A stretch of 64,000 bases of DNA from Clostridia bacterium (GCA_017942005.1 JAGAVJ010000005.1:1-64000); one strand, 5' to 3'. Counted from the first letter of the stretch, positions 9,376 through 18,206 are shown. Made by a program: numbers and translations. Notes: generated from the sequence alone by a model not told the origin.

Positions 9376-9906
9376 TTACATGGATGCATCCGTAATTTTG
9401 ACATCCAGTGTAAAAATGGTGTGTTCTGCCGCAGCGCCATGAATTTCCACAAGGTAATCCAGCTGGATGCTGCCGCCCTCCATGGTCAGATCATTCTTGA
9501 CACTGCGCGCATAAATACAAATTTCAAACGGCATGACCTCTGTATTATAGACGCAAATATGGCGGACTCCCTGCTCAAATACAAGTGCCGTCGAAACAGC
9601 GCCGCTGCGCAGCATCGTAATCAGGTTCGGTGCTTTTTTGGAAAAGGACACTTGTGTAGTTGAGCCCTGCATTCCTGTCAATTCCGTTTCATCATAAGAC
9701 AGGATCATGCGTCCGTTTTTTTCGCTGAGCGTGCCGGCAGTGCGCAGCTCCAGTGACATTTCTTCGTCTTGATCCGCTTCCATTGAGGAACCCAGATCAA
9801 TCTCATCTCCAAAGGTTTCCACAATGTTATGAAAGAGCTTGGTATTTGCAGCTTCTTTTTGCCGTGACTGTAAATGAATGGCAACACTGCGTGGCGTTTC
9901 GTTCAT
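9376..9906 (-). CDS. DUF1934 (YwiB-like) protein
   Basis: The 176-residue protein carries the hallmarks of the DUF1934 family: SLELRTAGTLSEKNGRMILSYDE near the start of the barrel, ITMLRSGAVSTALVFEQG in the middle and a C-terminal LDYLVEIHGAAAEHTIFTLDVKI. Family members are small beta-barrel proteins, usually next to argS or rpoE in Firmicutes, with no proven role. Here the neighbours are an M24 peptidase and DUF1836, so context does not settle a function. It starts with a modest GAAAGA Shine-Dalgarno and has no signal peptide. Confidence 0.8.
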   Translation of the reverse strand: MNETPRSVAIHLQSRQKEAANTKLFHNIVETFGDEIDLGSSMEADQDEEMSLELRTAGTLSEKNGRMILSYDETELTGMQGSTTQVSFSKKAPNLITMLRSGAVSTALVFEQGVRHICVYNTEVMPFEICIYARSVKNDLTMEGGSIQLDYLVEIHGAAAEHTIFTLDVKITDASM

Positions 9907-9950
9907 GAGTATTTCTCTATCTTTCTATTCTTTTTTTTGGGGGTACGGTG

Positions 9951-10562
9951 TTATGCTTGTACGGTACCTTCGGTTTTGCTCAAATCAGCGGCACTGGCGT
10001 TGCCGGCAATTGCAGATTCTTTGTCCAGCACTGTATTGGATCTTGCGGCTGACAGCAGTTTTTCCACATAATTTTTATTGATAAATGCGATTGCAGTCGC
10101 CGTCAGCATGTCGTCCTCCACTGATTTTTTCGCTGTTTGTATATGGTTCTGTGTGCCGGTTACTGTATCATGGATCACATCCTCAAAAATTTGACAGAAT
10201 CGATTATATGCACAGACAGGGTCCTCCCTCCAGCGACAGCAGGCAATCAAGGTACCGGTCATACCGATCGACAGTACCTGCTTTGCGCAGAACAGAACAA
10301 TCAACGCCGATAAACAGGCACGGTCGTACCGCTTCTTTACAGGCGCTGCGATAATTTTCTGCTTGACATAATTGTTGATCATGGTCGGCGTGATATACTG
10401 TCCCGTTTCCGTCTCATCTGCACCGCAAAATACCGACAGCTTCTGGTTCAGATATCCCACCACCTGATCCATATACAGATCCACCTCCGGCAACTCTTCC
10501 CAACGCGGAAAATGAAACGCCGATATCTGCGCTTTCCATACATCCAGTTTTTCGTTTTGCAT
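9951..10562 (-). CDS. DUF1836 domain protein
   Basis: The 203-residue protein has the DUF1836 core: FPRWEELPEVDLYMDQVVGYLN at about 18-40 and ITPTMINNYVKQKIIAAPVKKRY at about 56-78, a region resembling a MerR-like winged helix that could bind DNA. A hydrophobic, Cys-containing segment follows (LIVLFCAKQVLSIGMTGTLIACC), then a helical C-terminal part. DNA binding is an inference from the helix-turn-helix resemblance. A consensus promoter lies directly upstream. The divergent neighbour is a radical SAM gene. Confidence 0.8.
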   Translation of the reverse strand: MQNEKLDVWKAQISAFHFPRWEELPEVDLYMDQVVGYLNQKLSVFCGADETETGQYITPTMINNYVKQKIIAAPVKKRYDRACLSALIVLFCAKQVLSIGMTGTLIACCRWREDPVCAYNRFCQIFEDVIHDTVTGTQNHIQTAKKSVEDDMLTATAIAFINKNYVEKLLSAARSNTVLDKESAIAGNASAADLSKTEGTVQA

Positions 10563-10595
10563 ACAAAATCTCCCGGTATTTTTATTCTACATAAT

Positions 10596-10623
10596 ATTAT
10601 ACCACAAATTCGAGCATTGTCAA
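10596..10623 (-). promoter_or_regulatory. Promoter of the DUF1836 gene
   Basis: Minus-strand -35 TTGACA (10618-10623), 16-base spacer, -10 TATAAT (10596-10601), about 35 bases upstream of the start codon at 10562. Confidence 0.75.
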
Positions 10624-10676
10624 GGAAATTCCAAAACAGATTGTATTGCAGGCATCGAAAATTCAATGATTGCCAC

Positions 10677-10705
10677 TTGAAATCCAAAGCAAAATATGGT
10701 ATCAT
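10677..10705 (+). promoter_or_regulatory. Promoter of the radical SAM gene
   Basis: Plus-strand -35 TTGAAA (10677-10682), 17-base spacer, -10 TATCAT (10700-10705), about 28 bases before the start at 10733. Confidence 0.7.
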
Positions 10706-10732
10706 ATTCTTATCAAAAAAAAGGAGACTCCC

Positions 10733-11611
10733 ATGTCCTGTCAAAATCCAGCAAAACACAGAAAAGCGTTTCTTGAAATCACCAATATATGCAATCTCTC
10801 CTGTACATTCTGCCCCAAGACCACACGTCCGCCGCAGATGCTCACAGAATCGGAATTTCATATTCTTGCAAACAAACTGAAACCGTTTGCTGAATATTTA
10901 TATTTTCACTTGATGGGAGAACCGACAGCACATCCGCTGCTCCCGCATTTTTTACAGGCTGCAAATCAAATGGGCTTCCGTACCATGCTCACAACCAACG
11001 GTACACTGCTTTCTCCCTGCGGCGATGCGCTGCTTGTTGACAGGGCGGCGCCGTATAAAGTCAGCATCTCTCTGCATGCCTTTGAAGCCAATGACATTGC
11101 GCTTTCGTTTCATGACTATCTCGCCGGATGCATACACTTTGCCAAAAATGCAGCGGCGCACGGTACCATAACAGCACTGCGGCTGTGGAATCTGGACGGC
11201 AGGACATCAGGCGCACTGCATGAAAAAAACGATATGATTTTGTCATTTCTGCACGATGCGTTTCCCGGAGTGTGGCAGGAAAACCGCTCTGGATATAAGC
11301 TTTCGGACCATATATTTTTAGAATGGGGCGAAAAATTTGACTGGCCAAATCTTCAAGCAAAGGAATATGCGGAGACCGGGTTCTGTTACGCACTCCGCGA
11401 TCAGATCGGCGTTCTGTCCGACGGGACTGTCGTTCCCTGCTGTCTTGATCGGAACGGCGACCTTGCACTTGGGAACCTGTTCTGTGAGGATTTAAACACG
11501 ATTCTCGCCTCTCCGCGTGCCAGACGTATCTATGATGGGTTTTCTTCTCACATCTGCGCAGAAGCGCTCTGCCGCCGCTGTATGCGTGCCGGCTATTACA
11601 GAGCAAAATAA
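10733..11611 (+). CDS. Radical SAM protein with SPASM-like C terminus
   Basis: Predicted [4Fe-4S] S-adenosylmethionine radical enzyme. The 292-residue protein has the cluster motif CNLSCTFC at about residues 18-25, HLMGEPTAHPLL, and a C-terminal Cys-rich part (VVPCCLDRNGDLALGNLF, then CAEALCRRC) that resembles a SPASM or twitch auxiliary cluster domain. Proteins of this layout often modify peptides or act as maturases, but no peptide precursor is visible nearby, so the substrate is unknown. The ATG at 10733 follows AAGGAGAC at ideal spacing; the upstream ATG at 10670 overlaps the promoter. A strong terminator follows. Confidence 0.85.
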   Translation: MSCQNPAKHRKAFLEITNICNLSCTFCPKTTRPPQMLTESEFHILANKLKPFAEYLYFHLMGEPTAHPLLPHFLQAANQMGFRTMLTTNGTLLSPCGDALLVDRAAPYKVSISLHAFEANDIALSFHDYLAGCIHFAKNAAAHGTITALRLWNLDGRTSGALHEKNDMILSFLHDAFPGVWQENRSGYKLSDHIFLEWGEKFDWPNLQAKEYAETGFCYALRDQIGVLSDGTVVPCCLDRNGDLALGNLFCEDLNTILASPRARRIYDGFSSHICAEALCRRCMRAGYYRAK

Positions 11612-11618
11612 AAAATGC

Positions 11619-11653
11619 GGGGCTGCTGCAAGTTGCAAACTTGCAGCAGCCCC
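11619..11653. terminator. Bidirectional terminator (GCTGCTGC family)
   Basis: 16-bp perfect stem GGGGCTGCTGCAAGTT / AACTTGCAGCAGCCCC with a 3-base loop, between the convergent radical SAM and GH42 genes. Nearly identical hairpins are at 27945 and 37127. Confidence 0.75.
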
Positions 11654-11733
11654 TGTGTATGTACGTCTCAATACAGCGTTATGTGTATGCTAAGGCACAA
11701 ATGAAACCTTAAATGGGCGACAGCCTGACGTAT

Positions 11734-13731
11734 TTAATTTTTAAGTTCTTCCAGTACCAATATACCGTATGGCGGAATTTCCAGACGTCCTTCAACCGTC
11801 TTTTCTGCCACAATATCCCGCATCGGATGATCGAGCGTATAGGCGGCGCCTGCACCGGCATATTCGACGAGAATCAGACCGGATGTAGTTTCCCCTGCAC
11901 GCGGAACCACCATCAGCTGTCCTTCTGATGCGCCGTATGCAACACCGGCATTCTCCAATGCGTGCGCGTACAGCTTTTTCAGTGCGTTGTAATCCGGGAA
12001 TGTACCGAGCAGAATCACTCTGCCCTGCCCGACCTTGCGTTCCACAATACATGCCTTGCCGTCAATCGCACTGTGACCGCCGTGAACAACGGCAAGTGTA
12101 TTTTCCGGCGCTTCATCCCAGATATCGTACCATAACTCGCTGCCCAGCGCCTCACCGCACGCCGTGCAGGTTGCCGTAATGCGCTTTTCTCTGTCCGGAA
12201 TACCGTACAGCCATTTTGCGCCTGTCAGTTCCTCCAGCATACCGAACGGCTTGTGCTGATACCGTGCACCGATGGCATTGCGGATATCGGACAGCGGACC
12301 GACAACCCAGACGCCGCCGTTTTTCACCCATTCTTCCATGCGTGCAGGCAAATTGCCTTCCTCCAGGGTCATCATCATCGGAGAAACGATCATCTTGTAT
12401 TTGGAAAGGTCTTCACAGGCATCAATGACGTCCACGCGAACACCAAGGTCACAAAGCGGCTTGTAGAATCCCGGAATTTTTTCGTTGGCTGCACCAGCGA
12501 CCATCGTTTGTGTGTTGTGCATGTTCCAGTTTCTGGAGGTATAATGGAAGCCAACTTCTGCGGCAACACGGGTATTGTTGATGAAATCCGCGGTCTTTGC
12601 AAACAATTCTGATGTCTGCTGTACCTCGCCAAAGGTATGCATCGGTCTTCCGGAAGCATCAAGCACAGAGCCGTGCGAAAGCTCATGTCCTGCCCAGTGG
12701 GTACGCCAAATCCAGTACATGTTGGCTTCTCCCCCCAAGGCAAGCGGTAGGAATGAGTTGACGCGGCACCAGCCGTCCGGCTTGATGCTTTGTCCGATTT
12801 CCGTAGAACCGTTCCAGCAGGTCTGCGTTTCTGTATTCCAGAACGGATGCGCACGCATCTGACGGAGATAGTCAAACCACAGACACACCTGCCATTCATT
12901 CTGCGGTTCGTTGTAATGATTAAACTGTACGACATCCAGCTTTTCGTTGAGACGGCGGTAATCCATTCCGTTGAAGGGCATGGTGTCCGTACCAATCGGC
13001 ACGCCTGTCTTTACATATTTATGAAGAATATCAGCCTGCATATGTACATACCGGATGTGGCTGTCATTTGCAAAAATCATCCATTCCTGGCGCAGATGCG
13101 GATTGTGCCATGCGTCGCGGGGGGCGGGAATTTCGGAAAAATCGTCATATGCCTGGCTGAACAGATTCAGGTTCCATGCTTCATTGAGTGCATCAATGGT
13201 CTTGTATTTTTCCCGCAGCATCTCGCGGAACTGACTCTGACAATGCGGACAATAGCAGCCGTCCCAGGCATAAATTTCATTATCGATCTGCCAGCCGATG
13301 ATTGCCAGATCGTCTCCGAATTCCTTTGCCATTGCTTCCACAATTTTTGCAGAATACTTTTGATAATTGGGGTTGTTGGAGCAGCAGTGCCGTCTGCCGC
13401 CGTGCGATGCGGGACGGTCGCCTGCATTGATTGTCATCACATCGGGGTGCAGATTGGAAAGCCACTTCGGCGGTGTTGCGGTCGGTGTACCCATGACAAC
13501 AGCAATACCGGCTTCTCCAAGCTTATCAACAACCTTATGCAGCCAGCCAAAGTCGTACTGACCCGGCTTCGGCTCCATTTTTTTCCATGCAAATTCACCG
13601 ATTCGGGCGGCAGTGATACCGGCTTCCTTCATTTTGGCGATATCATAATCGATTTCATCTTCCGGCCAATCCTCCGGATAATATGCTGCGCCAAGATACG
13701 GCGGCAAAGGCAGCTTCACGTTCTGGTTCAT
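11734..13731 (-). CDS. GH42 family beta-galactosidase
   Basis: Hydrolyses terminal beta-galactosides. The 665-residue protein begins with the TIM-barrel motif YLGAAYYPEDWPE, and carries GWQIDNEI (acid/base Glu after Asn), the zinc-binding CYCPHCQSQFREML loop, and HPFWNTETQ containing the likely nucleophile Glu. The trimerisation domain and small C-terminal beta domain follow, ending LEIPPYGILVLEELKN. Length is typical of GH42. There is no signal peptide, so it probably acts on imported oligosaccharide. The start at 13731 follows AAGGAG; the longer frame to 13791 overlaps the promoter. An extracellular sugar-binding protein gene lies just upstream on the same strand. Confidence 0.93.
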   Translation of the reverse strand: MNQNVKLPLPPYLGAAYYPEDWPEDEIDYDIAKMKEAGITAARIGEFAWKKMEPKPGQYDFGWLHKVVDKLGEAGIAVVMGTPTATPPKWLSNLHPDVMTINAGDRPASHGGRRHCCSNNPNYQKYSAKIVEAMAKEFGDDLAIIGWQIDNEIYAWDGCYCPHCQSQFREMLREKYKTIDALNEAWNLNLFSQAYDDFSEIPAPRDAWHNPHLRQEWMIFANDSHIRYVHMQADILHKYVKTGVPIGTDTMPFNGMDYRRLNEKLDVVQFNHYNEPQNEWQVCLWFDYLRQMRAHPFWNTETQTCWNGSTEIGQSIKPDGWCRVNSFLPLALGGEANMYWIWRTHWAGHELSHGSVLDASGRPMHTFGEVQQTSELFAKTADFINNTRVAAEVGFHYTSRNWNMHNTQTMVAGAANEKIPGFYKPLCDLGVRVDVIDACEDLSKYKMIVSPMMMTLEEGNLPARMEEWVKNGGVWVVGPLSDIRNAIGARYQHKPFGMLEELTGAKWLYGIPDREKRITATCTACGEALGSELWYDIWDEAPENTLAVVHGGHSAIDGKACIVERKVGQGRVILLGTFPDYNALKKLYAHALENAGVAYGASEGQLMVVPRAGETTSGLILVEYAGAGAAYTLDHPMRDIVAEKTVEGRLEIPPYGILVLEELKN

Positions 13732-13762
13732 ATAGAAAACTCCTTTTTGTTTTTTTATTATC

Positions 13763-13791
13763 ATTTTACTACATTTTTTTAACAATGTCAA
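13763..13791 (-). promoter_or_regulatory. Promoter of the GH42 gene
   Basis: Minus-strand -35 TTGACA (13786-13791), 17-base spacer, -10 TAAAAT (13763-13768), about 30 bases upstream of the start codon, so the gene is not solely dependent on the solute-binding gene upstream. Confidence 0.75.
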
Positions 13792-13840
13792 GTCTTTTCA
13801 ACAGATGCAGTATATTCAAATTGCCATGAAAACGGAAATT

Positions 13841-15352
13841 TTATTGCAGCGCTTCTTCATACTTTTTAATCAAATCATTTAGCGATTTAATAGAAGATTT
13901 TTCGCGTTTTGCATAATATGAAGCATAATCATTCGTTTTTTGTGCAATTAATGTACGCATAATCGCACCGATATCATTCATCGCTGCGGAATATAAATAA
14001 GCAAAATCGGTTGCTGCATTGTCATGTATGATGTCAATGATCTGAGAAGATACTGCATCGCGGGAATATTTTGTTTTCAAAGCAGTTTCATAATAGAGAG
14101 GCGTCACCTGATAATAACTGTAGTACGCCATTGCTTCCAAAGCCGCACTCACCGGTTCTGTATTGACGCAGGTAACCGGTATGCACATCGGTGTAGCAAT
14201 ATCGTGTATGACCGAATAATAGGTTTCCTGTTTTTCATCGAATTTAGGATACGGAATGATTCCGTAATCCTCCTTCATATCACGCAGCTCTTCCGATGTA
14301 TAAAGGAATCCGGATAAGAAAAGCGCTTCACCGGATTTAAATTTCTGAATATTGTCATGTGTTGTATTATTTCCTTTGGTATTCATATAAACACTCGGAG
14401 TTTCCATAACCATTTTGTAGATTTTATTATAAATATCAACGTTATGTTCATCTCCTAATGTGAGATATGGCATATTGTTTTCGTCCCGCTCCGTAAATTT
14501 CATTCCCATTCCGAAATTGAATGCGTCAATATTATTATAGGAATTTGTTAAAATACCGAAACGGTCATCAGGAGATACCTGATTGTCCCCGTCCAAATCT
14601 AAATACGCGCTCTGACTGTATGTAAGCAATTTATCGTATGTCCAGGTACCATTTAAGACATCTTCATAAATCAAATCTGCGGAATCATATAAAGCGTTTA
14701 ATAAATTTTTATTGAAATACATCGCGGCAAGGCAGCGAATCATATCTAATGAAATATCACCCGCAAGGAAGAAACAGCTGTCTTTCCCAATCGAAAAGGC
14801 ATTCATATATTCCTTAGACCACCACGGCTGATCAAGGTCAAGATACGGCAATCCGGAAACATCCATAAAACAGTGTTCCAACGCCAGCTTTGTCGTATTC
14901 CATTGCAAAACGCTGAACAGATCATAGGAAGTATCCCCTGCCATCATCAATTTTTGAATAGCTGGTCCGACAGAACCGCTTCCCACGCCAGTATCTTCAT
15001 ATTCAAGCGTTACATTCAAGGTTTCCTCCACATACCGATTGCGATCATAAAGAGAAGCCTCTATCATATCTCCCTCTGGATTTCCCTGTAAATCATAAAA
15101 ATGTTCCGCTGAATTATCACTTTTGTTAAAATACCATATCCGGATCGTTTGATTTTCAAAGTCCAATGTTTCCGGAAGCCCCAATGGAATTTTTTCTGTG
15201 TCCGCAGTTTCATTTTCTGCTTCCGAATTCGCTGTCGCTTCTGTTTCCGGTTTTGAATCCAGATCAGCCGATGTATCACTGCATGCAGAATTCATAGAAG
15301 CTATCAGGATACAGAACAGGGTAAGCGCGATTTTCGCATGTTTCATAATCAT
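13841..15352 (-). CDS. Extracellular solute-binding lipoprotein (sugar ABC type)
   Basis: Predicted substrate-binding component of a carbohydrate ABC importer. The 503-residue protein starts with a charged MIMKHAKI followed by a hydrophobic signal and Cys at SMNSACSD (about residue 24), a weak lipobox, then a Ser/Glu/Thr-rich linker. The mature part resembles family 1 extracellular solute-binding proteins (segments such as PWWSKEYMNAFSIGKDSCFFLAGDIS and LNGTWTYDKLLTYSQ). No permease or ATPase gene is nearby, so it must work with components elsewhere. The ATG at 15352 follows GAGAGGTG; the frame extends to 15442 without a better start. GH42 downstream suggests a galactoside ligand, an inference. 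Confidence 0.83.
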   Translation of the reverse strand: MIMKHAKIALTLFCILIASMNSACSDTSADLDSKPETEATANSEAENETADTEKIPLGLPETLDFENQTIRIWYFNKSDNSAEHFYDLQGNPEGDMIEASLYDRNRYVEETLNVTLEYEDTGVGSGSVGPAIQKLMMAGDTSYDLFSVLQWNTTKLALEHCFMDVSGLPYLDLDQPWWSKEYMNAFSIGKDSCFFLAGDISLDMIRCLAAMYFNKNLLNALYDSADLIYEDVLNGTWTYDKLLTYSQSAYLDLDGDNQVSPDDRFGILTNSYNNIDAFNFGMGMKFTERDENNMPYLTLGDEHNVDIYNKIYKMVMETPSVYMNTKGNNTTHDNIQKFKSGEALFLSGFLYTSEELRDMKEDYGIIPYPKFDEKQETYYSVIHDIATPMCIPVTCVNTEPVSAALEAMAYYSYYQVTPLYYETALKTKYSRDAVSSQIIDIIHDNAATDFAYLYSAAMNDIGAIMRTLIAQKTNDYASYYAKREKSSIKSLNDLIKKYEEALQ

Positions 15353-15507
15353 TTTCACACCTCTCAACAGTTCATTTTCATCGTATCGCAAACGGATTTC
15401 CGCACGGAGCCATATAAAAGTAACAGCTCCTTTTCTGAACATATCAATATTTATTAAAACAAATTACAGTGTCATTAATATATAATATTGATAAATATGT
15501 CGTATCA

Positions 15508-15536
15508 ATTATAACATGGTAAAGTAATTCTGTCAA
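15508..15536 (-). promoter_or_regulatory. Promoter of the solute-binding protein gene
   Basis: Minus-strand -35 TTGACA (15531-15536), 17-base spacer, -10 TATAAT (15508-15513); the leader would be about 150 bases of AT-rich sequence. Confidence 0.75.
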
Positions 15537-15555
15537 TATCATAAATGATAAAAAA

Positions 15556-15759
15556 TTATTTTTGATAATATTCTTCAAACAAATCGTTTGGCGTACATTC
15601 AAGGATATCACAGATGGTTTTCAGATTTTCAAATTTGATTCCGGTCGTCTGGTTGTTGACAATTTTATTGAAATTCTGATAACTCAATCCCAATTGAATA
15701 TACAGCCAATATTTTGTTTTTCCTTTTTCCTTCAGAATATCAAGAATCCGCAGTTTCAT
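15556..15759 (-). CDS. Small Xre-like helix-turn-helix regulator
   Basis: The 67-residue protein is a single helix-turn-helix domain: MKLRILDILKEKGKTKYWLY, then the recognition region LSYQNFNKIVNNQTTGIKFENLKTICDILECTPNDLFE, which matches the compact Cro/C1 (HTH_26-like) regulators. A Shine-Dalgarno GAGGTGAT lies 5 bases from the ATG. It is divergent from the zinc-ribbon membrane protein at 16006, and two related palindromes lie in the space between them, so it probably represses itself and its neighbour; this is inference. Confidence 0.85.
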   Translation of the reverse strand: MKLRILDILKEKGKTKYWLYIQLGLSYQNFNKIVNNQTTGIKFENLKTICDILECTPNDLFEEYYQK

Positions 15760-15775
15760 AATATCACCTCAACAA

Positions 15776-15797
15776 TATATAATGTTTACATTATATA
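15776..15797. promoter_or_regulatory. Palindrome 1, candidate operator
   Basis: Perfect 10-bp inverted repeat TATATAATGT-tt-ACATTATATA, 17 bases upstream of the small HTH gene. It overlaps a plausible minus-strand promoter (TTGTCA then TATAAT-like bases). Its half-site ATAATG recurs in palindrome 2 at 15833. Confidence 0.6.
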
Positions 15798-15809
15798 TTA
15801 AAATCTCGC

Positions 15810-15852
15810 TTGACAAATAGACTTATACATGATATAATGTATGCATTAGATA
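15810..15852 (+). promoter_or_regulatory. Consensus promoter overlapped by palindrome 2
   Basis: Plus-strand -35 TTGACA (15810-15815), exact 17-base spacer, -10 TATAAT (15833-15838), a perfect sigma-A consensus facing the gene at 16006 with a leader of about 160 bases. The -10 is embedded in an imperfect palindrome (TAATG-TATG-CATTA, 15835-15848), so a protein bound there would block initiation. Confidence 0.7.
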
Positions 15853-16005
15853 TTTTATTGATGCAGAACAGCTGCATCACGAGAAAGAGATTATTATTTA
15901 ATCTGACTTATCATTTATTACTTTTCGTTTTGTATCACTTATCATTTTCATCAAATTGAAAATAAATAAGCATTCTACTTTGTATAGAAAGGAATTCCAG
16001 TTCAT

Positions 16006-16308
16006 ATGTTCATCTGTCGGCGATGCAGAAAAGAAATCATCCACACAGCGTTTCCCTGTCAATACTGCGGGTGCCGTGTTTTCTTTGTCAAATTTATAAA
16101 AGAAGATCAGATATGTGATGCATTTTGTTTATTATCCTGTCTGCTTCCGCTGTTCGGTATTCTGTATTATGGATGGATGCGTCAAAAAAATCCGCATACG
16201 GCAAGAGTATACGGCATTCTTTCACTTTTCACTTGTCTTTTTCTATTGATGATCGCCATCTTTTACGCCGCTGCACTCTCTCAGATGCTCGCTGCACAAA
16301 GGTTGTAG
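16006..16308 (+). CDS. Small zinc-ribbon membrane protein
   Basis: The 100-residue protein opens with two Cys pairs (CRRC at 4-7 and CQYC at 18-21, then another Cys) forming a probable zinc ribbon, followed by two transmembrane segments (about 42-58 and 70-92). I do not recognise a family. It is predicted to sit in the cytoplasmic membrane with the zinc ribbon at its N terminus. It has a Shine-Dalgarno AAAGGA 13 bases upstream and is driven by the consensus promoter at 15810. The divergent HTH regulator is the likely controller. A repeat fragment and terminator follow immediately. Confidence 0.65.
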   Translation: MFICRRCRKEIIHTAFPCQYCGCRVFFVKFIKEDQICDAFCLLSCLLPLFGILYYGWMRQKNPHTARVYGILSLFTCLFLLMIAIFYAAALSQMLAAQRL

Positions 16309-16315
16309 CCAATTT

Positions 16316-16386
16316 AAAGTTTTTTGAAAAGGGCATGGGGAAAATCTTTTTTTGGGGAAAAGTTTTCCCATATATCAAACGCACAT
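16316..16386 (+). repeat. Half-copy of the MITE-like element
   Basis: Starts AAAGTTTTTTGAAAAGGG and continues through the GGGGAAAA hairpin to an eroded end ATCAAACGCACAT. It matches the second half of the copy at 6394-6600. Confidence 0.6.
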
Positions 16387-16390
16387 AAAC

Positions 16391-16428
16391 AAAAAAATCC
16401 CGCCTCATGACAGAGACGGGATTTTTTT
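16391..16428. terminator. Bidirectional terminator
   Basis: Stem AAATCCCG / CGGGATTT (extended with CTC/GAG inside) flanked by A and T runs on both sides, serving the convergent zinc-ribbon gene and hydA. Confidence 0.85.
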
Positions 16429-16448
16429 ATCACATGACAAATGTCGTA

Positions 16449-18188
16449 TTAAAACTTTTTGCCGGGCTTATAGGTGGTGTGCAGATCGTGATGTGCCTTA
16501 TGGCATCCATAGCCATCCTTGTAGTATTCTTCATACAGAGCCTTTACCACAGGAGACTCGTGAGACTTTCTGTGTACAGAAGCTTCATCCTGATCATACA
16601 GCACTTTGGAGCGCAGTGCGTGGATATCCACGGTATCGCGGACATACTGCGGGTGAATCGGCTGACCGCCGCCGGTGACACAGCCGCCCGGGCAGCCCAT
16701 GATTTCAACAAACGTCCAATCAGCTTCACCGGATTTGATCTTCTTCATGACTTCATTAGCAGCCTTACCGCCGGATGCAACGGCAACCTTGATGGTCATG
16801 CCGGCAATGTCCAGCGTTGCTTCCTTGATGGAGTCCTGTCCGCGGACAGCATCAAATACGATTTCGGTGTTGTCCTTGCCGGTGAGCCAGTCATTGGCTG
16901 TACGGAGTGCAGCTTCCATAACGCCGCCGGTGGTACCGAAGATGACAGCTGCGCCGGTATCTTCACCAAGCGGATTGTCAAATTCTTCGTCTGGCAGTGC
17001 ATTGAAGTTCAGACCGATGCGCTTGATCATACGGGCAAGCTCACGGGTGGTGATGGAAACATCGACATCCGGAACACCTGCTGCGTCTTCATCGTCACGG
17101 TTGATTTCATACTTCTTTGCAGTACACGGCATCACAGCCACAACTACGATATCCTCAGGCTTGAGACCTTCCTTTTCTGCATACCAGGTCTTGATAATGG
17201 CGCCTGTGATCTGCATAGGAGACTTGCAGGAGGACAGATGGTCAATCTGATCCGGATAATACTGTTCACAGAAACGAACCCAGCCGGGAGAACAGGAGGT
17301 GATCATCGGGAGAACACCGCCGTTCTTTACACGGTCAATCAGCTCTGTTGCTTCTTCTACAATGGTAACGTCTGCGCCAAAGTCGATATCAAAGACCTTG
17401 TCTGCGCCCATACGGTGCAGAGCAGCGACCATCTTGCCTTCCACGCCGGTACCGATCGGATTGCCGAATTCTTCACCGAGTGCGGCACGGACAGCGGGCG
17501 CTGTCATCATGACAACATGCTTTTCGGGGTTGGCAATGGCAGCCCAAACCTTATCGGTGTCATCCTTTTCCGTCAGGGCGCCGGTCGGGCAGACAACAGT
17601 ACACTGACCGCAGGAGATACACGGTGTATCGTTCAGCTTCAGCTTGAACGCCTGACCGATATTGGTATCGATACCACGGTCATTGGCGCCGAGAATGCCG
17701 ACGAACTGCTGGTTACAAACAGCAACGCAGCGGCGGCAGAGAATACATTTGTTATTGTCACGAACAAGGTGTGCAGCGGAATCGTCGATTGCATATTCCG
17801 GCTTGAAGCCTTCAAATTCGGTTCCGGTGACGCCGTAGTCGTTGCACAGCTTCTGCAGTTCGCAGTTTGTGGAACGGACACAGGACAGACACTTCTTGTC
17901 GTGGGTAGAAAGGATCAGCTCCAGCGTCGTCTTGCGTGCAGCCTGAACCTTTGCGGTATTGGTCTTGATCTCCATGCCTTCGTTTACCGGATAAACGCAT
18001 GCAGGAACCAGTCCGCGCGCGCCGGTTGCTTCCACCACACAAATGCGGCAGGCACCGATGGCATTGATTTCTTTCATATAGCAGAGGGTCGGGATTTCCA
18101 CACCTGCTGCTCTTGCGGCTTCCAGAATTGTGGAGCCCTTCGGTACGCTGACAGCGATACCGTTTACTTTGCAATTGATCATATCCAT
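16449..18188 (-). CDS. hydA: [FeFe] hydrogenase catalytic subunit of the HydABC type
   Basis: Catalytic subunit of the trimeric NADH-linked, probably electron-bifurcating [FeFe] hydrogenase. The 579-residue protein has an N-terminal [2Fe-2S] ferredoxin domain, a His-Cys3 cluster region (HDKKCLSCVRSTNC), two [4Fe-4S] clusters (CILCRRCVAVC and CISCGQCTVVCP), then the H-cluster motifs TSCSPGW (about residue 297), MPCTAKK and MGCPGGCVTGGG. The C terminus is a small-subunit-like tail ending HTTYKPGKKF. It is last in the hydC-hydB-hydA operon, 18 bases after hydB. It oxidises or evolves H2 in the cytoplasm together with the other two subunits. Confidence 0.95.
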   Translation of the reverse strand: MDMINCKVNGIAVSVPKGSTILEAARAAGVEIPTLCYMKEINAIGACRICVVEATGARGLVPACVYPVNEGMEIKTNTAKVQAARKTTLELILSTHDKKCLSCVRSTNCELQKLCNDYGVTGTEFEGFKPEYAIDDSAAHLVRDNNKCILCRRCVAVCNQQFVGILGANDRGIDTNIGQAFKLKLNDTPCISCGQCTVVCPTGALTEKDDTDKVWAAIANPEKHVVMMTAPAVRAALGEEFGNPIGTGVEGKMVAALHRMGADKVFDIDFGADVTIVEEATELIDRVKNGGVLPMITSCSPGWVRFCEQYYPDQIDHLSSCKSPMQITGAIIKTWYAEKEGLKPEDIVVVAVMPCTAKKYEINRDDEDAAGVPDVDVSITTRELARMIKRIGLNFNALPDEEFDNPLGEDTGAAVIFGTTGGVMEAALRTANDWLTGKDNTEIVFDAVRGQDSIKEATLDIAGMTIKVAVASGGKAANEVMKKIKSGEADWTFVEIMGCPGGCVTGGGQPIHPQYVRDTVDIHALRSKVLYDQDEASVHRKSHESPVVKALYEEYYKDGYGCHKAHHDLHTTYKPGKKF

Positions 18189-18206
18189 TTATCGGCTCCT
18201 CCTCGA

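Noticed and set aside
12790-13782. 330-codon plus-strand frame opposite the GH42 gene
   Set aside because: It lies wholly within a gene with clear catalytic motifs and has no Shine-Dalgarno or domain of its own.
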